This document shows positions 7,504 to 18,344 of a stretch of DNA of 64,000 nt, piece by piece (position 1 is the first letter of the stretch; each line of letters begins with the position of its first letter). This stretch comes from Pseudomonas sp. 2FG (lineage in GTDB: Bacteria; Pseudomonadota; Gammaproteobacteria; Pseudomonadales; Pseudomonadaceae): NCBI RefSeq assembly GCF_005502935.1, contig NZ_SCMP01000015.1, positions 48,003-112,002 on the forward strand. Reading direction: 5' to 3'. The notes under the pieces were generated by a model. The model had not been told where the DNA came from. It saw only the letters and a program-made list of their open reading frames with translations, and did not search any database. The position numbers and the translations under genes are program-made.

Positions 7504-9963
7504 TCAGGCAAGCAGATCGGTGTTGCTCAGAGAGGTCACGCCCAGCAACTGGATTTCAAATTCAGCCGCCGCATCGGTATCGGTGCTGCCGTACAGCACG
7601 CTGCCAGCGAAGCGCAGTTGGCCGGCCGCGTTGGTACTGCTGAATGTGGATGTACCGATAAAGGCGAAGACATCATTGGCCGCGGTTGCCGTGTTGGCAT
7701 CCAGGGTCGACAGGTCAATCTTGTCGCCTTCACTGCTTTTGAAATCACCCAGCACATCGCGCAGCGACCCCAGGCCCATTTCGGTTAAGGCGTTGAAGTC
7801 GAAGCGATCTGCTCCGGTGCCACCATTGAGCCTGTCTACGCCTGCACCGCCAACCAGAAGGTCGTTGCCAGCGCCTCCCGATAGGGTGTCATTTCCTGTA
7901 CCGCCAATTAAAACGTTGGCGACAGTGCTACCCGTCAGTGTGTCGTTGTACTGACTGCCAGTGAGGTTTTCGAAGTTCGACAAAGTATCGGAGCCAGAGC
8001 CGCCGGTGGCTTGTGCTGCGGTGCTGGCCAGGTTAACGCTAACGGCCGTGGTGGCAAGGTCGTAATTGAGCAGATCGACCCCGGCCCCGCCGTCCAGCAC
8101 ATTGTTGCCGGCGCTGGCATAGAGGGTGTTGTTGAGGTTATTGCCGGTGCCGTTGATGGCTGCAGAGCCGATCAGCACCAAGCTCTCGAAGTTGGCGCCC
8201 AAGGTCCAGTTTACCGACGACCACACCGAGTCGATTTCACTGGTCAACACGCTGGTTTCGCTGATGACGTCGACGCTGCTGTCGACTATGTAGGTGTCGT
8301 TACCGAGGCCGCCGACCAGTGTGTCGTTGCCGCTGCCGCCATTCAGGATGTTGGCGGCGGTATTGCCGGTCAGGGAGTTGTTCAAGGCGTTGCCGTTGCC
8401 ATTGATGGCCGCACTGCCGTTCAGTACTAGCTTCTCGAGATTGGCGCCCAGGGTCCAGGACACCGAGGAGTGCACCGTATCGATTTCGGTGGCCAGGGTG
8501 CTGGTTTCGCTGATGACATCAGACGCGCTGTCGACCACATAGGTGTCGTTGCCGAGGCCGCCGATCAGTGTGTCGTTGCCCGCGCCGCCATTCAGCACAT
8601 TGGTAATGGCGCTGCCGGTCAGGGTGTCGTTGTATTTGCTGCCGATCAGGTTCTCGAAGTTCAGCAGGGTATCGCTGGCGGAACCACCGGTCGCCTGCGC
8701 TGTGGTGCTGGCTAGGCTGACGGTGACGCCGGCAGCAGCATAGGCATAGCTGAGGCTATCGAGACCCGCCCCGCCATCGAGTAGATTGTTGCCCGCATTG
8801 GCATAGATGACATTGTTCAGGCTGTTGCCGGTGCCATTGATGGCTAAGGAGCCGGTCAACAGCAAATTCTCAAGATTGGCGCCCAGGGTCCAGGACACCG
8901 AGGCGTGCACCGTATCGATTTCGCTGGCCAGGGTGCTGGTTTCGCTGATGACATCAGACGCGCTGTCGACCACATAGGTGTCGTTACCGAGATCGCCGAT
9001 CAGTGTGTCGTTGCCCGCGCCGCCGTTCAGCATATTGGCCAGCGTATTGCCGATCAGGGTATCGGCATATGCCGAGCCCACTGCATTCTCGATCTGCGCC
9101 CCATAGGCGATGGCCAACCCATTATTGATATAGGCGGAGCCGCTCCAGAAGGTAGCGCCGATACTGCTGAAGGTGCCGGGGTTGAGGTTGAGGGTCACCG
9201 CTTGGCTCTGGTTGCTGGCACTCAGGGTGTCGATGCCGCCCGCATCCCAAATGGTTTCGAAAACGGGCTTGCCGGCGCTCCACTGGTAGGTGTCGTTCCC
9301 GGTATGCCACTGCATATTCGCGCCATACAGGTACTGAATGGCCGCTATGTCCAACAACATGGGCGTCGTCGGCTCGTAGGAATAAGGGTCGGTATAACTC
9401 ATCACCGTATAGCGGACGTCGTCGTATTCCGCGGGAAGCACGGTGGAATTGCTGTCACCGTTCTCGAACGGATGCTTCAGGCCCAGGGCATGGCCGATCT
9501 CGTGCACGAAGGTGAGGTAGTCGTAAGTTCCAGTCGTGGGATTGGCCTCAGAAGTCGCCGGGCCGATCCAGACATCACCGGAAGCCGGCGCGCCACTGGG
9601 GAGATAGGCCCAGGCGGCGGTGTCGGAGTCCATGCCGGCATAACCGCCAAAGCGCAGGTCGCCTACATTGGTGCTCGAGTCGGTGGTTAGCGAGAAACTG
9701 ATATTCGCAACCGCGGCCCAGGCACCGAGCGCTTGGGTGACAGCCGCTTTTTGATTGCTGGTCAGCTGGTAGCTGTTCAGGTGCTCGTTGTCGAAGGAGT
9801 ATTCGGTCGCGTAATACGAGCTGCTGGAGAGAAAGCTATAGGACAGCGCCGCGCTGGAGCCGAGGGCGCCGCCCCATTTGCTGCCATACACCAGGCTATT
9901 GATATGCAGATTGTTGGAAAGAGCTACTTCACTGGAGACTGTCGATCCGTTAGGTGCTGGCAT
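7504..9963 (-). CDS. aprA: Serralysin-type RTX metalloprotease, long multi-module form (AprA-like)
   Basis: 819 residues, against about 480 for ordinary AprA/serralysins. The N-terminal third is a metzincin catalytic domain with the complete zinc motif HEIGHALGLKH (His154, Glu155, His158, His164) and Met-turn VMSY (187-190). Residues from about 310 to 682 hold three copies of one module. Each opens with calcium-binding RTX nonapeptides (GGAGNDTLIGDLGNDTYVVD) and continues with DVISETS, EID, SWTLGANLE and AINGxGN. Copies one and three carry an extra insert with GGAGxD and TAQATGGSxSDTL. From about 682 come classical RTX repeats and the serralysin C-terminal domain ending GVTSLSNTDLLA, the likely secretion signal. 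No Sec signal peptide is visible, as expected for a type I substrate. It is convergent with aprDEF. No protease-inhibitor (aprI/inh) gene lies nearby. Confidence 0.9.
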   Translation of the reverse strand: MPAPNGSTVSSEVALSNNLHINSLVYGSKWGGALGSSAALSYSFLSSSSYYATEYSFDNEHLNSYQLTSNQKAAVTQALGAWAAVANISFSLTTDSSTNVGDLRFGGYAGMDSDTAAWAYLPSGAPASGDVWIGPATSEANPTTGTYDYLTFVHEIGHALGLKHPFENGDSNSTVLPAEYDDVRYTVMSYTDPYSYEPTTPMLLDIAAIQYLYGANMQWHTGNDTYQWSAGKPVFETIWDAGGIDTLSASNQSQAVTLNLNPGTFSSIGATFWSGSAYINNGLAIAYGAQIENAVGSAYADTLIGNTLANMLNGGAGNDTLIGDLGNDTYVVDSASDVISETSTLASEIDTVHASVSWTLGANLENLLLTGSLAINGTGNSLNNVIYANAGNNLLDGGAGLDSLSYAYAAAGVTVSLASTTAQATGGSASDTLLNFENLIGSKYNDTLTGSAITNVLNGGAGNDTLIGGLGNDTYVVDSASDVISETSTLATEIDTVHSSVSWTLGANLEKLVLNGSAAINGNGNALNNSLTGNTAANILNGGSGNDTLVGGLGNDTYIVDSSVDVISETSVLTSEIDSVWSSVNWTLGANFESLVLIGSAAINGTGNNLNNTLYASAGNNVLDGGAGVDLLNYDLATTAVSVNLASTAAQATGGSGSDTLSNFENLTGSQYNDTLTGSTVANVLIGGTGNDTLSGGAGNDLLVGGAGVDRLNGGTGADRFDFNALTEMGLGSLRDVLGDFKSSEGDKIDLSTLDANTATAANDVFAFIGTSTFSSTNAAGQLRFAGSVLYGSTDTDAAAEFEIQLLGVTSLSNTDLLA
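7904..9030. repeat. Internal module repeats in the protease gene
   Basis: The DNA encoding the three RTX modules is itself repetitive. Near-identical blocks around 8230-8350, 8480-8600 and 8920-9030 each encode EID ... DVISETS ... NDTYVVD. The extra 8740- and 8090-region inserts also match each other. The two upstream blocks (8480 and 8920) differ by only a few bases, which points to recent duplication or gene conversion. Confidence 0.8.
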
Positions 9964-10032
9964 GACGTATTAATTATCCGTATTTGATGTCAGGAACACT
10001 GCATTCCCTTGTAGTTAATGACGTGCCGATTA

Positions 10033-10510
10033 GGGCGGAGGTTGGCTACCTCTATCCGGGCTTCGGCGCGACGGTGCTGATTGTACTTTCAATGTCTTTA
10101 AAAAAACGTGGCATATCGAACAAAGGCGAATGCTGGCGGCCTTGGTTCGGGCGTCGCTGCAACCCCGCCAGCAGATTTGAGTCGCCAGTTGAAGCGTGCG
10201 TTCTTGGTACTTTCCGAGTGTGGTGATGAGCTTCGGTAGGTCGATCGCGGTCAACAAACTGCCCGCCATGCTCTAGGCAAAGGCGCGGCTCTGGCAGGTG
10301 AGCGCGAGTAGGTGCAACTCGCAGGCCTCATCGGTGCTGACGATTTTTTTATCCGGCAGCGATTGTTAGATCGCCAGGACCTCTGGCGGCTTTTGCATAC
10401 GTTCGAGGGCTGGGTTCTGCGCGATGGCGGCGAGGTAGGCACTTTCGGCGGCTGGCAGTTGCTCTAGCTGCGAGAGAGTGACGCCTAGATTGAACTGGGT
10501 ATGGCGTGGT
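10033..10510 (-). pseudogene. Decayed TPR-repeat gene
   Basis: In reverse-strand frames, 10500 down to about 10400 reads RPRHTQFNLGVTLSQLEQL followed by PAAESAYLAAIAQNPAL, a clear tetratricopeptide repeat. It is then interrupted by stops. Further short pieces in the same direction (SLPDKKIVSTDEACEL; MAGSLLTAIDLPKLITTLGKYQ) are separated by stop codons and lack a start. Nothing catalytic survives, so the original function is unknown. Edges are approximate; the flanking stretches 9964-10032 and 10511-10614 show nothing recognisable. Confidence 0.5.
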
Positions 10511-10614
10511 CGGTAGGGCGGTCAACGCAGCTGACGAGACGCAAGTCGATCAGCTGTTGCATAGGCAAGGAGCGCTGCAACTGAAAGCCAGGCAGGCTAA
10601 GTCTTTGATATATA

Positions 10615-10691
<77 letters not shown>

Positions 10692-10860
10692 TCAGAAAGC
10701 CGGCGGATTATAACGGGGCGTTCTGTAGAGTGCCAACCAAACGGTGTGGGCCGAGAAAATTGCTGGTGAGGGCATCCGCAGTCGCGGCATGGCAGCCTCA
10801 TTACGACTCGGGGTATTGGCGAGTGTAGACGGGCTGCTATGGGTGGTGGGGGCGGAAAGC

Positions 10861-10887
10861 AAAACCCCCGGCTAGGCCGGGGGTTTT
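10861..10887 (-). terminator. Rho-independent terminator of rpoD
   Basis: AAAACCCCCGGC, loop, then GCCGGGGGTTTT gives a long GC-rich stem flanked by A and T runs four bases beyond the rpoD stop. It is symmetrical and could also stop transcription coming from the left. Confidence 0.9.
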
Positions 10888-10891
10888 GTGG

Positions 10892-12739
<1,848 letters not shown>

Positions 12740-12807
12740 AACACCCTATCCACTGAAGGTCTTGGCGGGCAAAAAAACAAGCCGAGGATTATACCTGAGC
12801 AGGGACC

Positions 12808-14760
12808 TCACGCGCCAGTTGAGGTCGGGGTGATGGGAGTAATAGTGCGGCTGAGTAAGTCGCGCAGTTGGTCTTTTTCTTCTGCGCTTAGTTCACTTTG
12901 ACGTGCTTTGCGGAGCAAATGTTCCAGGCTGCGCTCGCGTTGGCGGGCTGCAAGACTAGTTATAGTGTCGAAAAACTGTTGTTCAAGGTTGTCGGCCTGA
13001 ATCAGCCATTCCTTTTCTGCCAGCGCCTTAAGCAGGCGGCCTTGTTCGGTGCCGTGCCAGCGGGCGATCAACTGCAATGAGCGTAGCTTGGGATTCTTCT
13101 GCAGGGCTCCGAGCAGGGCGACCAGCAGTTGCGCGTAGGTATCGTTTTCCGCGGCGAAATGGCTGGCATCCTCGACCTTATGCGCCAATTCCGGGTGGTG
13201 CAGTAGCGTGCGCAAGGCGGTCAGCGTGGGCGACTCTACCGGTGCGGCTATGCGTGGCGCCCTGGACTCGAAGTCCGGGCGCTTGCCTTTCTTGTCCCGG
13301 GATTTTTCCCACTGCTGCTGTCCGCGGCCTTTCTGTCCAGGCTTCTTTTGCCAATTTTGTTCGGGTTGAGGGCTGTATTCCTCGTGTCCGTAGCCAGGGG
13401 CTACGTCGTAGTAGGCGCTCGGATCGTAGCTTGGCGGCTCCTCGGCGGGGGCGTTCTGGATCGCCTGGCCAAGCGCTTCGCTGTTGAGGCCGGTAATTTC
13501 GCTGAGGCGCTGGCGCATCAGGGTGCGCAGGTTGGCACCGGGTATTTTGTCGATCAGCGGTACGGCCAGGGTGGCTAGATGGGCCTTGCCTTCCAGTGAG
13601 CGCGGGTCGGCTTCCTGGGTGAGTTGCTGGAAAAAATAGTCGGCCAGCGGCTGCGCCTGCTGATTGATGCGGGCGCGAAACGCATCGGTGCCTTCGCTGC
13701 GTACCAGGGTGTCCGGGTCTTCGCCTTCTGGAAGAAACAAAAACCGTGCGCGGCGGCCGTCTTGCAGGCTCGGCAGGGTCGATTCCAGTGCGCGCCAGGC
13801 GGCGCTGCGACCAGCCTGGTCGCCGTCGAAGCAGAATAAGACGCTCGGGACAAGGCGAAACAGGCGCTTGAGGTGTTCCTCGCTGGTGGCGGTGCCGAGG
13901 GTCGCGACGGCGTTGCGTAAGCCTTGCTGGGCGAGGGCGATCACGTCCATATAGCCCTCGACCACCATGATCTCGTCGAGGTTGCGGTTATTCTTGCGCG
14001 CTTCGAACAGGCCGTAGAGTTCCTGGCCTTTATGAAAGACCGGGGTTTCCGGCGAGTTCAGGTATTTCGGCTTGTCGTCACCCAGTACGCGGCCGCCGAA
14101 GGCGATCACGCGGCCGCGGCTGTCGCGGATCGGGAAGATCACGCGATCGCGGAAGCGGTCGTAGCGTTTACCGCTCTCGGCGTTTTCGATCAGCAGGCCG
14201 GCGTCGATCATGGCTTTCTGCTGCAGGCTGTCGCTGCTCAAATGTTTGAGCAGGTTATCCCAGCCGGGCGGGGCGAAGCCGAGGCCAAAGTCGCGGGCAA
14301 TCTCGCCCGACAGGCCGCGGCCTTTCAGGTAGTCCACGGCGGCTTTGCGGGTTGGGTGGCTTTTCAGTGCCTGCCGGTAGTAGTCGGCGGCGGCGGTCAG
14401 CAGGGGGTAGAGCGGCGAGTCGGTCGGTTGTCGCGGTTTTTGATTGCGGCCGCTGCTTTCCTCGCGCGGCACTTCCATGCCGGCGGCTTTTGCCAGTTCC
14501 TCGACGGCCTGGGGAAAGTCCAGGTTGTCGTGATCCATGATAAAACCCAGGGCGTTGCCGCCGGCGCCGCAGCCGAAGCAGTAGTAGAACTGCTTGTCTG
14601 GGCTGACGCTGAACGAGGGGGTTTTCTCTTTGTGGAATGGGCAGCAGGCGCTGAAATTCTTGCCGGTTTTCTTCAATTGAACGCGCGAACTGACCACGTC
14701 GACGATGTCGGTGCGGTTCAGCAGGTCATCAATAAAAGTCTGGGGTATCAGCCCGGCCAT
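12808..14760 (-). CDS. dnaG: DNA primase DnaG
   Basis: 650 residues. The CHC2 zinc finger is intact (CPFHKEKTPSF, then YYCFGCGAGG, residues about 40-68). The TOPRIM catalytic core is present (IMVVEGYMDVIAL near 262, then CFDGDQAGRSAAW). The last 150 residues form the DnaB-helicase-interaction domain, joined by a Gln/Pro/Lys-rich linker near 450-490. It makes RNA primers for replication. It lies 68 bases upstream of rpoD and in the same direction. Confidence 0.97.
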   Translation of the reverse strand: MAGLIPQTFIDDLLNRTDIVDVVSSRVQLKKTGKNFSACCPFHKEKTPSFSVSPDKQFYYCFGCGAGGNALGFIMDHDNLDFPQAVEELAKAAGMEVPREESSGRNQKPRQPTDSPLYPLLTAAADYYRQALKSHPTRKAAVDYLKGRGLSGEIARDFGLGFAPPGWDNLLKHLSSDSLQQKAMIDAGLLIENAESGKRYDRFRDRVIFPIRDSRGRVIAFGGRVLGDDKPKYLNSPETPVFHKGQELYGLFEARKNNRNLDEIMVVEGYMDVIALAQQGLRNAVATLGTATSEEHLKRLFRLVPSVLFCFDGDQAGRSAAWRALESTLPSLQDGRRARFLFLPEGEDPDTLVRSEGTDAFRARINQQAQPLADYFFQQLTQEADPRSLEGKAHLATLAVPLIDKIPGANLRTLMRQRLSEITGLNSEALGQAIQNAPAEEPPSYDPSAYYDVAPGYGHEEYSPQPEQNWQKKPGQKGRGQQQWEKSRDKKGKRPDFESRAPRIAAPVESPTLTALRTLLHHPELAHKVEDASHFAAENDTYAQLLVALLGALQKNPKLRSLQLIARWHGTEQGRLLKALAEKEWLIQADNLEQQFFDTITSLAARQRERSLEHLLRKARQSELSAEEKDQLRDLLSRTITPITPTSTGA

Positions 14761-14805
14761 GGCGTTCTCGTAATCAGGCGAGTCGCCAGCATAGCTGCGG
14801 CGGAA

Positions 14806-15258
14806 TCAGGAGGACAGACAGGCTTTCAGTTGTTGGTTGATCAGTGCCATGTCGGCGCGGCCTTGCGTCTGGGGGCGCAAGACTGCCATCACTTTGCCCG
14901 TGTCCGGCATGCCTTGGGCGCCGCTGTCGACGATAGCGTGCTGGATCAGCGAGCTGATCTCGGGCTCGTCTAGTGGTTTCGGCATATAAGGCTTGAAGCA
15001 CGACAATTTCGGCGGCTTCGGCTTCGGCGAGGTCTTTGCGACCAGCGTCGCTGAGCTGATGCGGGGAGTCGCGACGCTGTTTGATCATCTTGTCGAGGAT
15101 CAGCAGGGTGCGAGCGTCATCGACCACGATACGCTCGTCAATTTCGATACGCTTAATATCGGCCATGGCGAGGCGTAACGTCATCAGTCGAGGCTTATCT
15201 TAGGCGCGTATGGCGTCCTTGATGGCCTCGGTGATGCAGATCTTGAGCTGGCTTCGGT
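14806..15258 (-). pseudogene. Broken GatB/YqeY-domain gene
   Basis: This slot between rpsU and dnaG normally holds an intact YqeY-like protein of about 149 residues. Here the reverse strand reads SQLKICITEAIKDAIRA, then a TAA stop where the family has a lysine codon, then DKPRL and TLRLAMADIKRIEIDERIV onward in the same frame. One extra T near 14985 then shifts the frame, and the rest continues as YMPKPLDEPEISSLIQHAI to the end LKACLSS. The original start is also not in frame; an ATG at about 15262 is one frame off. Three separate lesions argue for true inactivation rather than one read error. A short product could start at ATG 15184 or 15166 but would run out of frame into unrelated residues. 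Confidence 0.8.
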
Positions 15259-15267
15259 CATGCCGGA

Positions 15268-15286
15268 GCCCGGCTTTGGGCCGGGC
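15268..15286. terminator. GC-rich hairpin downstream of rpsU
   Basis: GCCCGGC (15268-15274) pairs with GCCGGGC (15280-15286). It sits about 30 bases past the rpsU stop. There is no U tract on the rpsU side, so it may be a processing or attenuation hairpin in the rpsU-dnaG transcript rather than a full terminator. Confidence 0.4.
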
Positions 15287-15317
15287 GTGGCAAAAACTGA
15301 CTACGTGCGTCTGTGGA

Positions 15318-15533
15318 TTAATACAGGCGTACGGCGCGGCGCTGTTCGCGCTGCACTTTCTTAGCGTGACGCTTAACTGCGGCTGCAGCCTTACGCTTGC
15401 GCTCGGAAGTGGGTTTCTCGTAGAACTCGCGGCTGCGAACTTCGGCCAGAACACCGGCTTTTTCACAGGAGCGTTTGAAGCGACGCAGAGCTACGTCGAA
15501 GGGTTCGTTCTCTTTAACTTTGACGGCTGGCAT
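15318..15533 (-). CDS. rpsU: 30S ribosomal protein S21
   Basis: 71 residues, full length, beginning [20 protein letters not shown] and with the strongly basic C-terminal half ([19 protein letters not shown]) expected of S21. S21 helps the small subunit recognise translation starts. It is the first gene of the rpsU-dnaG-rpoD cluster and divergent from tsaD; the 199-base gap between them carries both promoters. Confidence 0.97.
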
Positions 15534-15732
15534 CCAGAGCTACCTTCATTCATTACCGGGGTAGACGTACTCGTGGCAAATGGCGCTGGAGGACGTCGGT
15601 TTTTAAGGGTTGCGGATGTTAACGCCTCATCGCCAGGAATGCAAAGCCTCTGATCGAAAACCGCTGGCCGGGGCCTGGGGGGGCGATTATTATGCGCGCC
15701 TTCGAATTTGCCCAGGCTGAAGGGACAAACCC

Positions 15733-16758
15733 ATGCTCGTACTGGGATTAGAAACCTCTTGTGATGAAACCGGCGTCGCGCTGTATGACAGCGAGCGCGG
15801 TCTGTTGGCAGATGCCCTGTTCAGCCAGATCGATCTGCACCGCGCCTATGGCGGGGTGGTGCCGGAGCTGGCCTCGCGCGACCACGTCAAGCGCATGTTG
15901 CCGCTGATCCGTCAGGTGCTGGCGGAGTCTGGCTGTGCGCCAGGCGAGATCGATGCCATCGCCTATACCGCCGGCCCCGGCCTGGTCGGTGCGCTGCTGG
16001 TTGGCGCCTCCTGTGCTCAGGCGTTGGCGTTTGCCTGGGGTGTTCCGGCGCTGGGTGTGCATCACATGGAGGGGCACTTGCTGGCGCCGATGCTGGAAGA
16101 GCAGCCGCCGGAGTTTCCGTTCGTCGCGCTCTTGGTGTCCGGCGGGCATACCCAGTTGGTGCGGGTGGATGGTATCGGTCGTTATCAATTGCTCGGCGAG
16201 TCGCTGGACGATGCCGCCGGTGAGGCTTTCGATAAGACCGCCAAGTTGATCGGTCTGGGCTATCCCGGTGGGCCGGAAATCGCCCGGCTGGCGGAGAGTG
16301 GCACGCCGGGGCGCTTCGTCTTCCCGCGGCCGATGACCGACCGGCCTGGGCTGGATTTCAGCTTTAGTGGCTTGAAAACCTTTGCCTTGAACACCTGGCA
16401 GCAGTGCCGCAGCACTGGCGACGACGGTGAACAGACCCGTTGCGACATCGCCCTGGCCTTCCAGCAGGCGGTGGTGGAGACTCTGACCATCAAGTGTCGG
16501 CGAGCCCTTAAACAAACTGGCCTCAAGCGTCTGGTGATCGCGGGTGGCGTTAGCGCCAACCAGGCACTGCGCCAGTCACTGGAAAAAATGCTCGCGGAGC
16601 TCAACGGCAAGGTCTTTTATGCCCGTCCGGCATTTTGCACCGACAACGGCGCGATGATCGCCTACGCTGGTTGCCAGCGCCTGCAGGCCGGTCAGCACGA
16701 AGGGCCAAGCATCAAGGTGCAGGCGCGCTGGCCGATGGAGCAACTGCCGGCACTCTAG
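15733..16758 (+). CDS. tsaD: tRNA t6A37 threonylcarbamoyltransferase TsaD
   Basis: 341 residues. The ASKHA-fold core is complete: [16 protein letters not shown] at the start, the metal-binding HMEGH at about 111-115, [10 protein letters not shown] near 135, and [12 protein letters not shown] near 272. It transfers threonylcarbamoyl to A37 of ANN-decoding tRNAs together with TsaB, TsaC and TsaE, which are not in the window. A purine-rich GAAGGGAC precedes the ATG. Confidence 0.96.
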   Translation: MLVLGLETSCDETGVALYDSERGLLADALFSQIDLHRAYGGVVPELASRDHVKRMLPLIRQVLAESGCAPGEIDAIAYTAGPGLVGALLVGASCAQALAFAWGVPALGVHHMEGHLLAPMLEEQPPEFPFVALLVSGGHTQLVRVDGIGRYQLLGESLDDAAGEAFDKTAKLIGLGYPGGPEIARLAESGTPGRFVFPRPMTDRPGLDFSFSGLKTFALNTWQQCRSTGDDGEQTRCDIALAFQQAVVETLTIKCRRALKQTGLKRLVIAGGVSANQALRQSLEKMLAELNGKVFYARPAFCTDNGAMIAYAGCQRLQAGQHEGPSIKVQARWPMEQLPAL

Positions 16759-16787
16759 GCGTATTGCGCGTGGGTGGGACTGAGCTT

Positions 16788-16811
16788 GAGTCGGCCTCAG
16801 GAGGCAGACTC
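16788..16811. terminator. Hairpin between convergent tsaD and plsY
   Basis: GAGTC and GCCTC pair with GAGGC and GACTC around a two-base loop, with one mismatch on each side. The left flank is the tsaD 3' end and the right end overlaps the plsY stop. No U tract is seen. Confidence 0.3.
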
Positions 16812-17379
16812 AGAAATGTCGTTCGCGCCCGGCGAACAGGTCGCGTAGATTGCCGCGGTGCCGCCAGACGATCAGGCCGGTCAACACACTCATCGGTAAC
16901 AGTGCCCCTGGTTGCTGCCAAGCCAGTAATGGCAGGGTGAGTGGCGTAGCGATCAGGGCAGCCAGCGAGCTGGTGCGCGTGAGCTGGAAGGTCAGCGCCC
17001 AGGCGCCAATAGCCAGCAAGGCGGCCGGTGGGTAGAGGCCGAGGAGCATGCCGGCGGCAGTGGCGACGCCTTTGCCGCCGCGGAAGTGAAAGTACAGCGG
17101 ATAGAGATGGCCGATCACTGCGGCCAGACCAATCCAGGCTTGTTGTTGGAGATGAAAGCCCAGCAGGTGTGCGATCAAGACGGGCAGCAGGCCTTTCAGC
17201 AGATCGCCGAGCAGGGTCAGGATCGCCAGTTTCTTGCCGGCGACCCGCAGCATATTGGTCGCACCGGGATTGCCCGAGCCACTGGCACGAGGATCCGGGC
17301 CGCCAGCCAGACGGCTGAGCAGAATGGCGAAGGACAACGAACCGAGCAGGTAGGCGAGGATCGCCAGCAACCAAAACAT
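16810..17379 (-). CDS. plsY: Glycerol-3-phosphate acyltransferase PlsY
   Basis: 189 residues from ATG 17379, with GGAATGG five bases upstream; an in-frame ATG at 17388 would overlap that site. It is an integral membrane protein with several hydrophobic helices and the PlsY motifs [11 protein letters not shown] (near 33) and [14 protein letters not shown] (near 100). It acylates glycerol-3-phosphate using acyl-phosphate, the first step of phospholipid synthesis. Confidence 0.95.
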   Translation of the reverse strand: MFWLLAILAYLLGSLSFAILLSRLAGGPDPRASGSGNPGATNMLRVAGKKLAILTLLGDLLKGLLPVLIAHLLGFHLQQQAWIGLAAVIGHLYPLYFHFRGGKGVATAAGMLLGLYPPAALLAIGAWALTFQLTRTSSLAALIATPLTLPLLAWQQPGALLPMSVLTGLIVWRHRGNLRDLFAGRERHF

Positions 17380-17454
17380 GGTATCCATTCCGGGGCGGAC
17401 AAGCCCCGATTCTAACGGGGCCCTGTGCCCTTGTCGTGCGGCGGAGCAGAGTGT

Positions 17455-17811
17455 TTGGACAGAGTGTTTATCGAGGGTCTGGAAGTCGACACGGTGATCG
17501 GTGCGTATGACTGGGAGCGTGAGATTCGCCAGTGTCTACGTCTGGATCTGAGTTTCGGCTGGGATAATCGCCCGGCGGCGGCCGGCGATGACCTGACCAA
17601 GGCGCTCGACTATGCCGCGGTATCGGCGCGGATTCAGGCGTTTGCCGCGCAAGCGCAGTTCATCTTGGTGGAAACCTTCGCCGAACGTTTGGCCGAGACC
17701 TTGATGAGCGAGTTCCAGATTCCCTGGTTGCGTTTGAAGTTGACCAAGCCCGGCGCCATACCGGCGGCCAGTGGCGGGGTCGGGGTGGAGATCGAGCGCG
17801 GATGTCTCTGA
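17455..17811 (+). CDS. folB: Dihydroneopterin aldolase FolB
   Basis: 118 residues from an unusual TTG start at 17455. I chose it because GGAG lies eight bases upstream and the product then begins [21 protein letters not shown], the normal FolB N-terminus; the longer in-frame GTG at 17425 adds an unconserved [10 protein letters not shown]. The family residues [21 protein letters not shown] and KPGAIP are all present. It converts dihydroneopterin to hydroxymethyl-dihydropterin in folate synthesis. It overlaps folK by ten bases. Confidence 0.93.
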   Translation: MDRVFIEGLEVDTVIGAYDWEREIRQCLRLDLSFGWDNRPAAAGDDLTKALDYAAVSARIQAFAAQAQFILVETFAERLAETLMSEFQIPWLRLKLTKPGAIPAASGGVGVEIERGCL

Positions 17812-18344
17812 CCCCGATCTTGCTTGGCCTCGGTAGCAATATCGAGCGCGAGGCGCATTTGACTGCCGGTCTCGAGGCGCTGTCGGGCTTTCTGCGGCAG
17901 TTGCACTGCTCGCCGGTATTCGAGAGCCAGGCGGTGGGGATCAAAAGCGGTCCCTTCTTCAATCTGGTGGTGGCCGCGCAAACCGATCTGCCGCTGATCG
18001 AGCTGGATCGGCGGCTGAAGTTCATCGAGGCGGACAATGGCCGCTATGCGCCTGAGCGCAAGGGTCTGCCGCTGGACATCGACGTGCTGCTGTATGGCGA
18101 GCAGGTCGGCAATTTCGACGGCCTGGTGTTACCGCGCGCGGAAATCCTGAAAAACGCGTTCGTGCTCTGGCCGCTGGCGCTGTTGGCGCCGGAGAGGTTG
18201 CATCCGGGAGTGGGGCAGACTTTTGCCGCGCTCTGGCAAGGGGCGCGGATCGATCAGGCGCTGTGGCCGGTGTCCTTTATCTGGCGCGACCGCGAGCTGA
18301 CCCCGCCATCGCTGCGTCAGGCCTTCCCGGAGCCGGCCTTGTAG
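17802..18344 (+). CDS. folK: Hydroxymethyl-dihydropterin pyrophosphokinase FolK (HPPK family)
   Basis: 180 residues. [14 protein letters not shown] at the start, then [21 protein letters not shown] and the catalytic-loop/metal residues [13 protein letters not shown] near 85-97 match HPPK enzymes, which pyrophosphorylate the product of FolB. The start overlaps the end of folB, so the two genes are coupled. The 3' end overlaps the convergent cca gene by 28 bases. Confidence 0.9.
   Translation: MSLTPILLGLGSNIEREAHLTAGLEALSGFLRQLHCSPVFESQAVGIKSGPFFNLVVAAQTDLPLIELDRRLKFIEADNGRYAPERKGLPLDIDVLLYGEQVGNFDGLVLPRAEILKNAFVLWPLALLAPERLHPGVGQTFAALWQGARIDQALWPVSFIWRDRELTPPSLRQAFPEPAL

Noticed and set aside
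7904..9030. Possible CRISPR-like array, because of regularly spaced similar DNA blocks
   Set aside because: The blocks are in frame, encode RTX modules, vary in spacing and have no short identical repeats with unique spacers.
8011..9690. Forward frames opposite the protease, including a 261-codon one with repeated HRIDFAGQGAGFADDI
   Set aside because: The repeats simply mirror the RTX module repeats of the real gene.
10861..10887. Possible attenuator or riboswitch
   Set aside because: It sits after the rpoD stop with a U run, so it is a plain terminator.
14774..15184. Intact 136-codon protein between dnaG and rpsU
   Set aside because: Only the first part matches the YqeY family; after the extra T the residues are off frame, while the true C-terminus continues in another frame.
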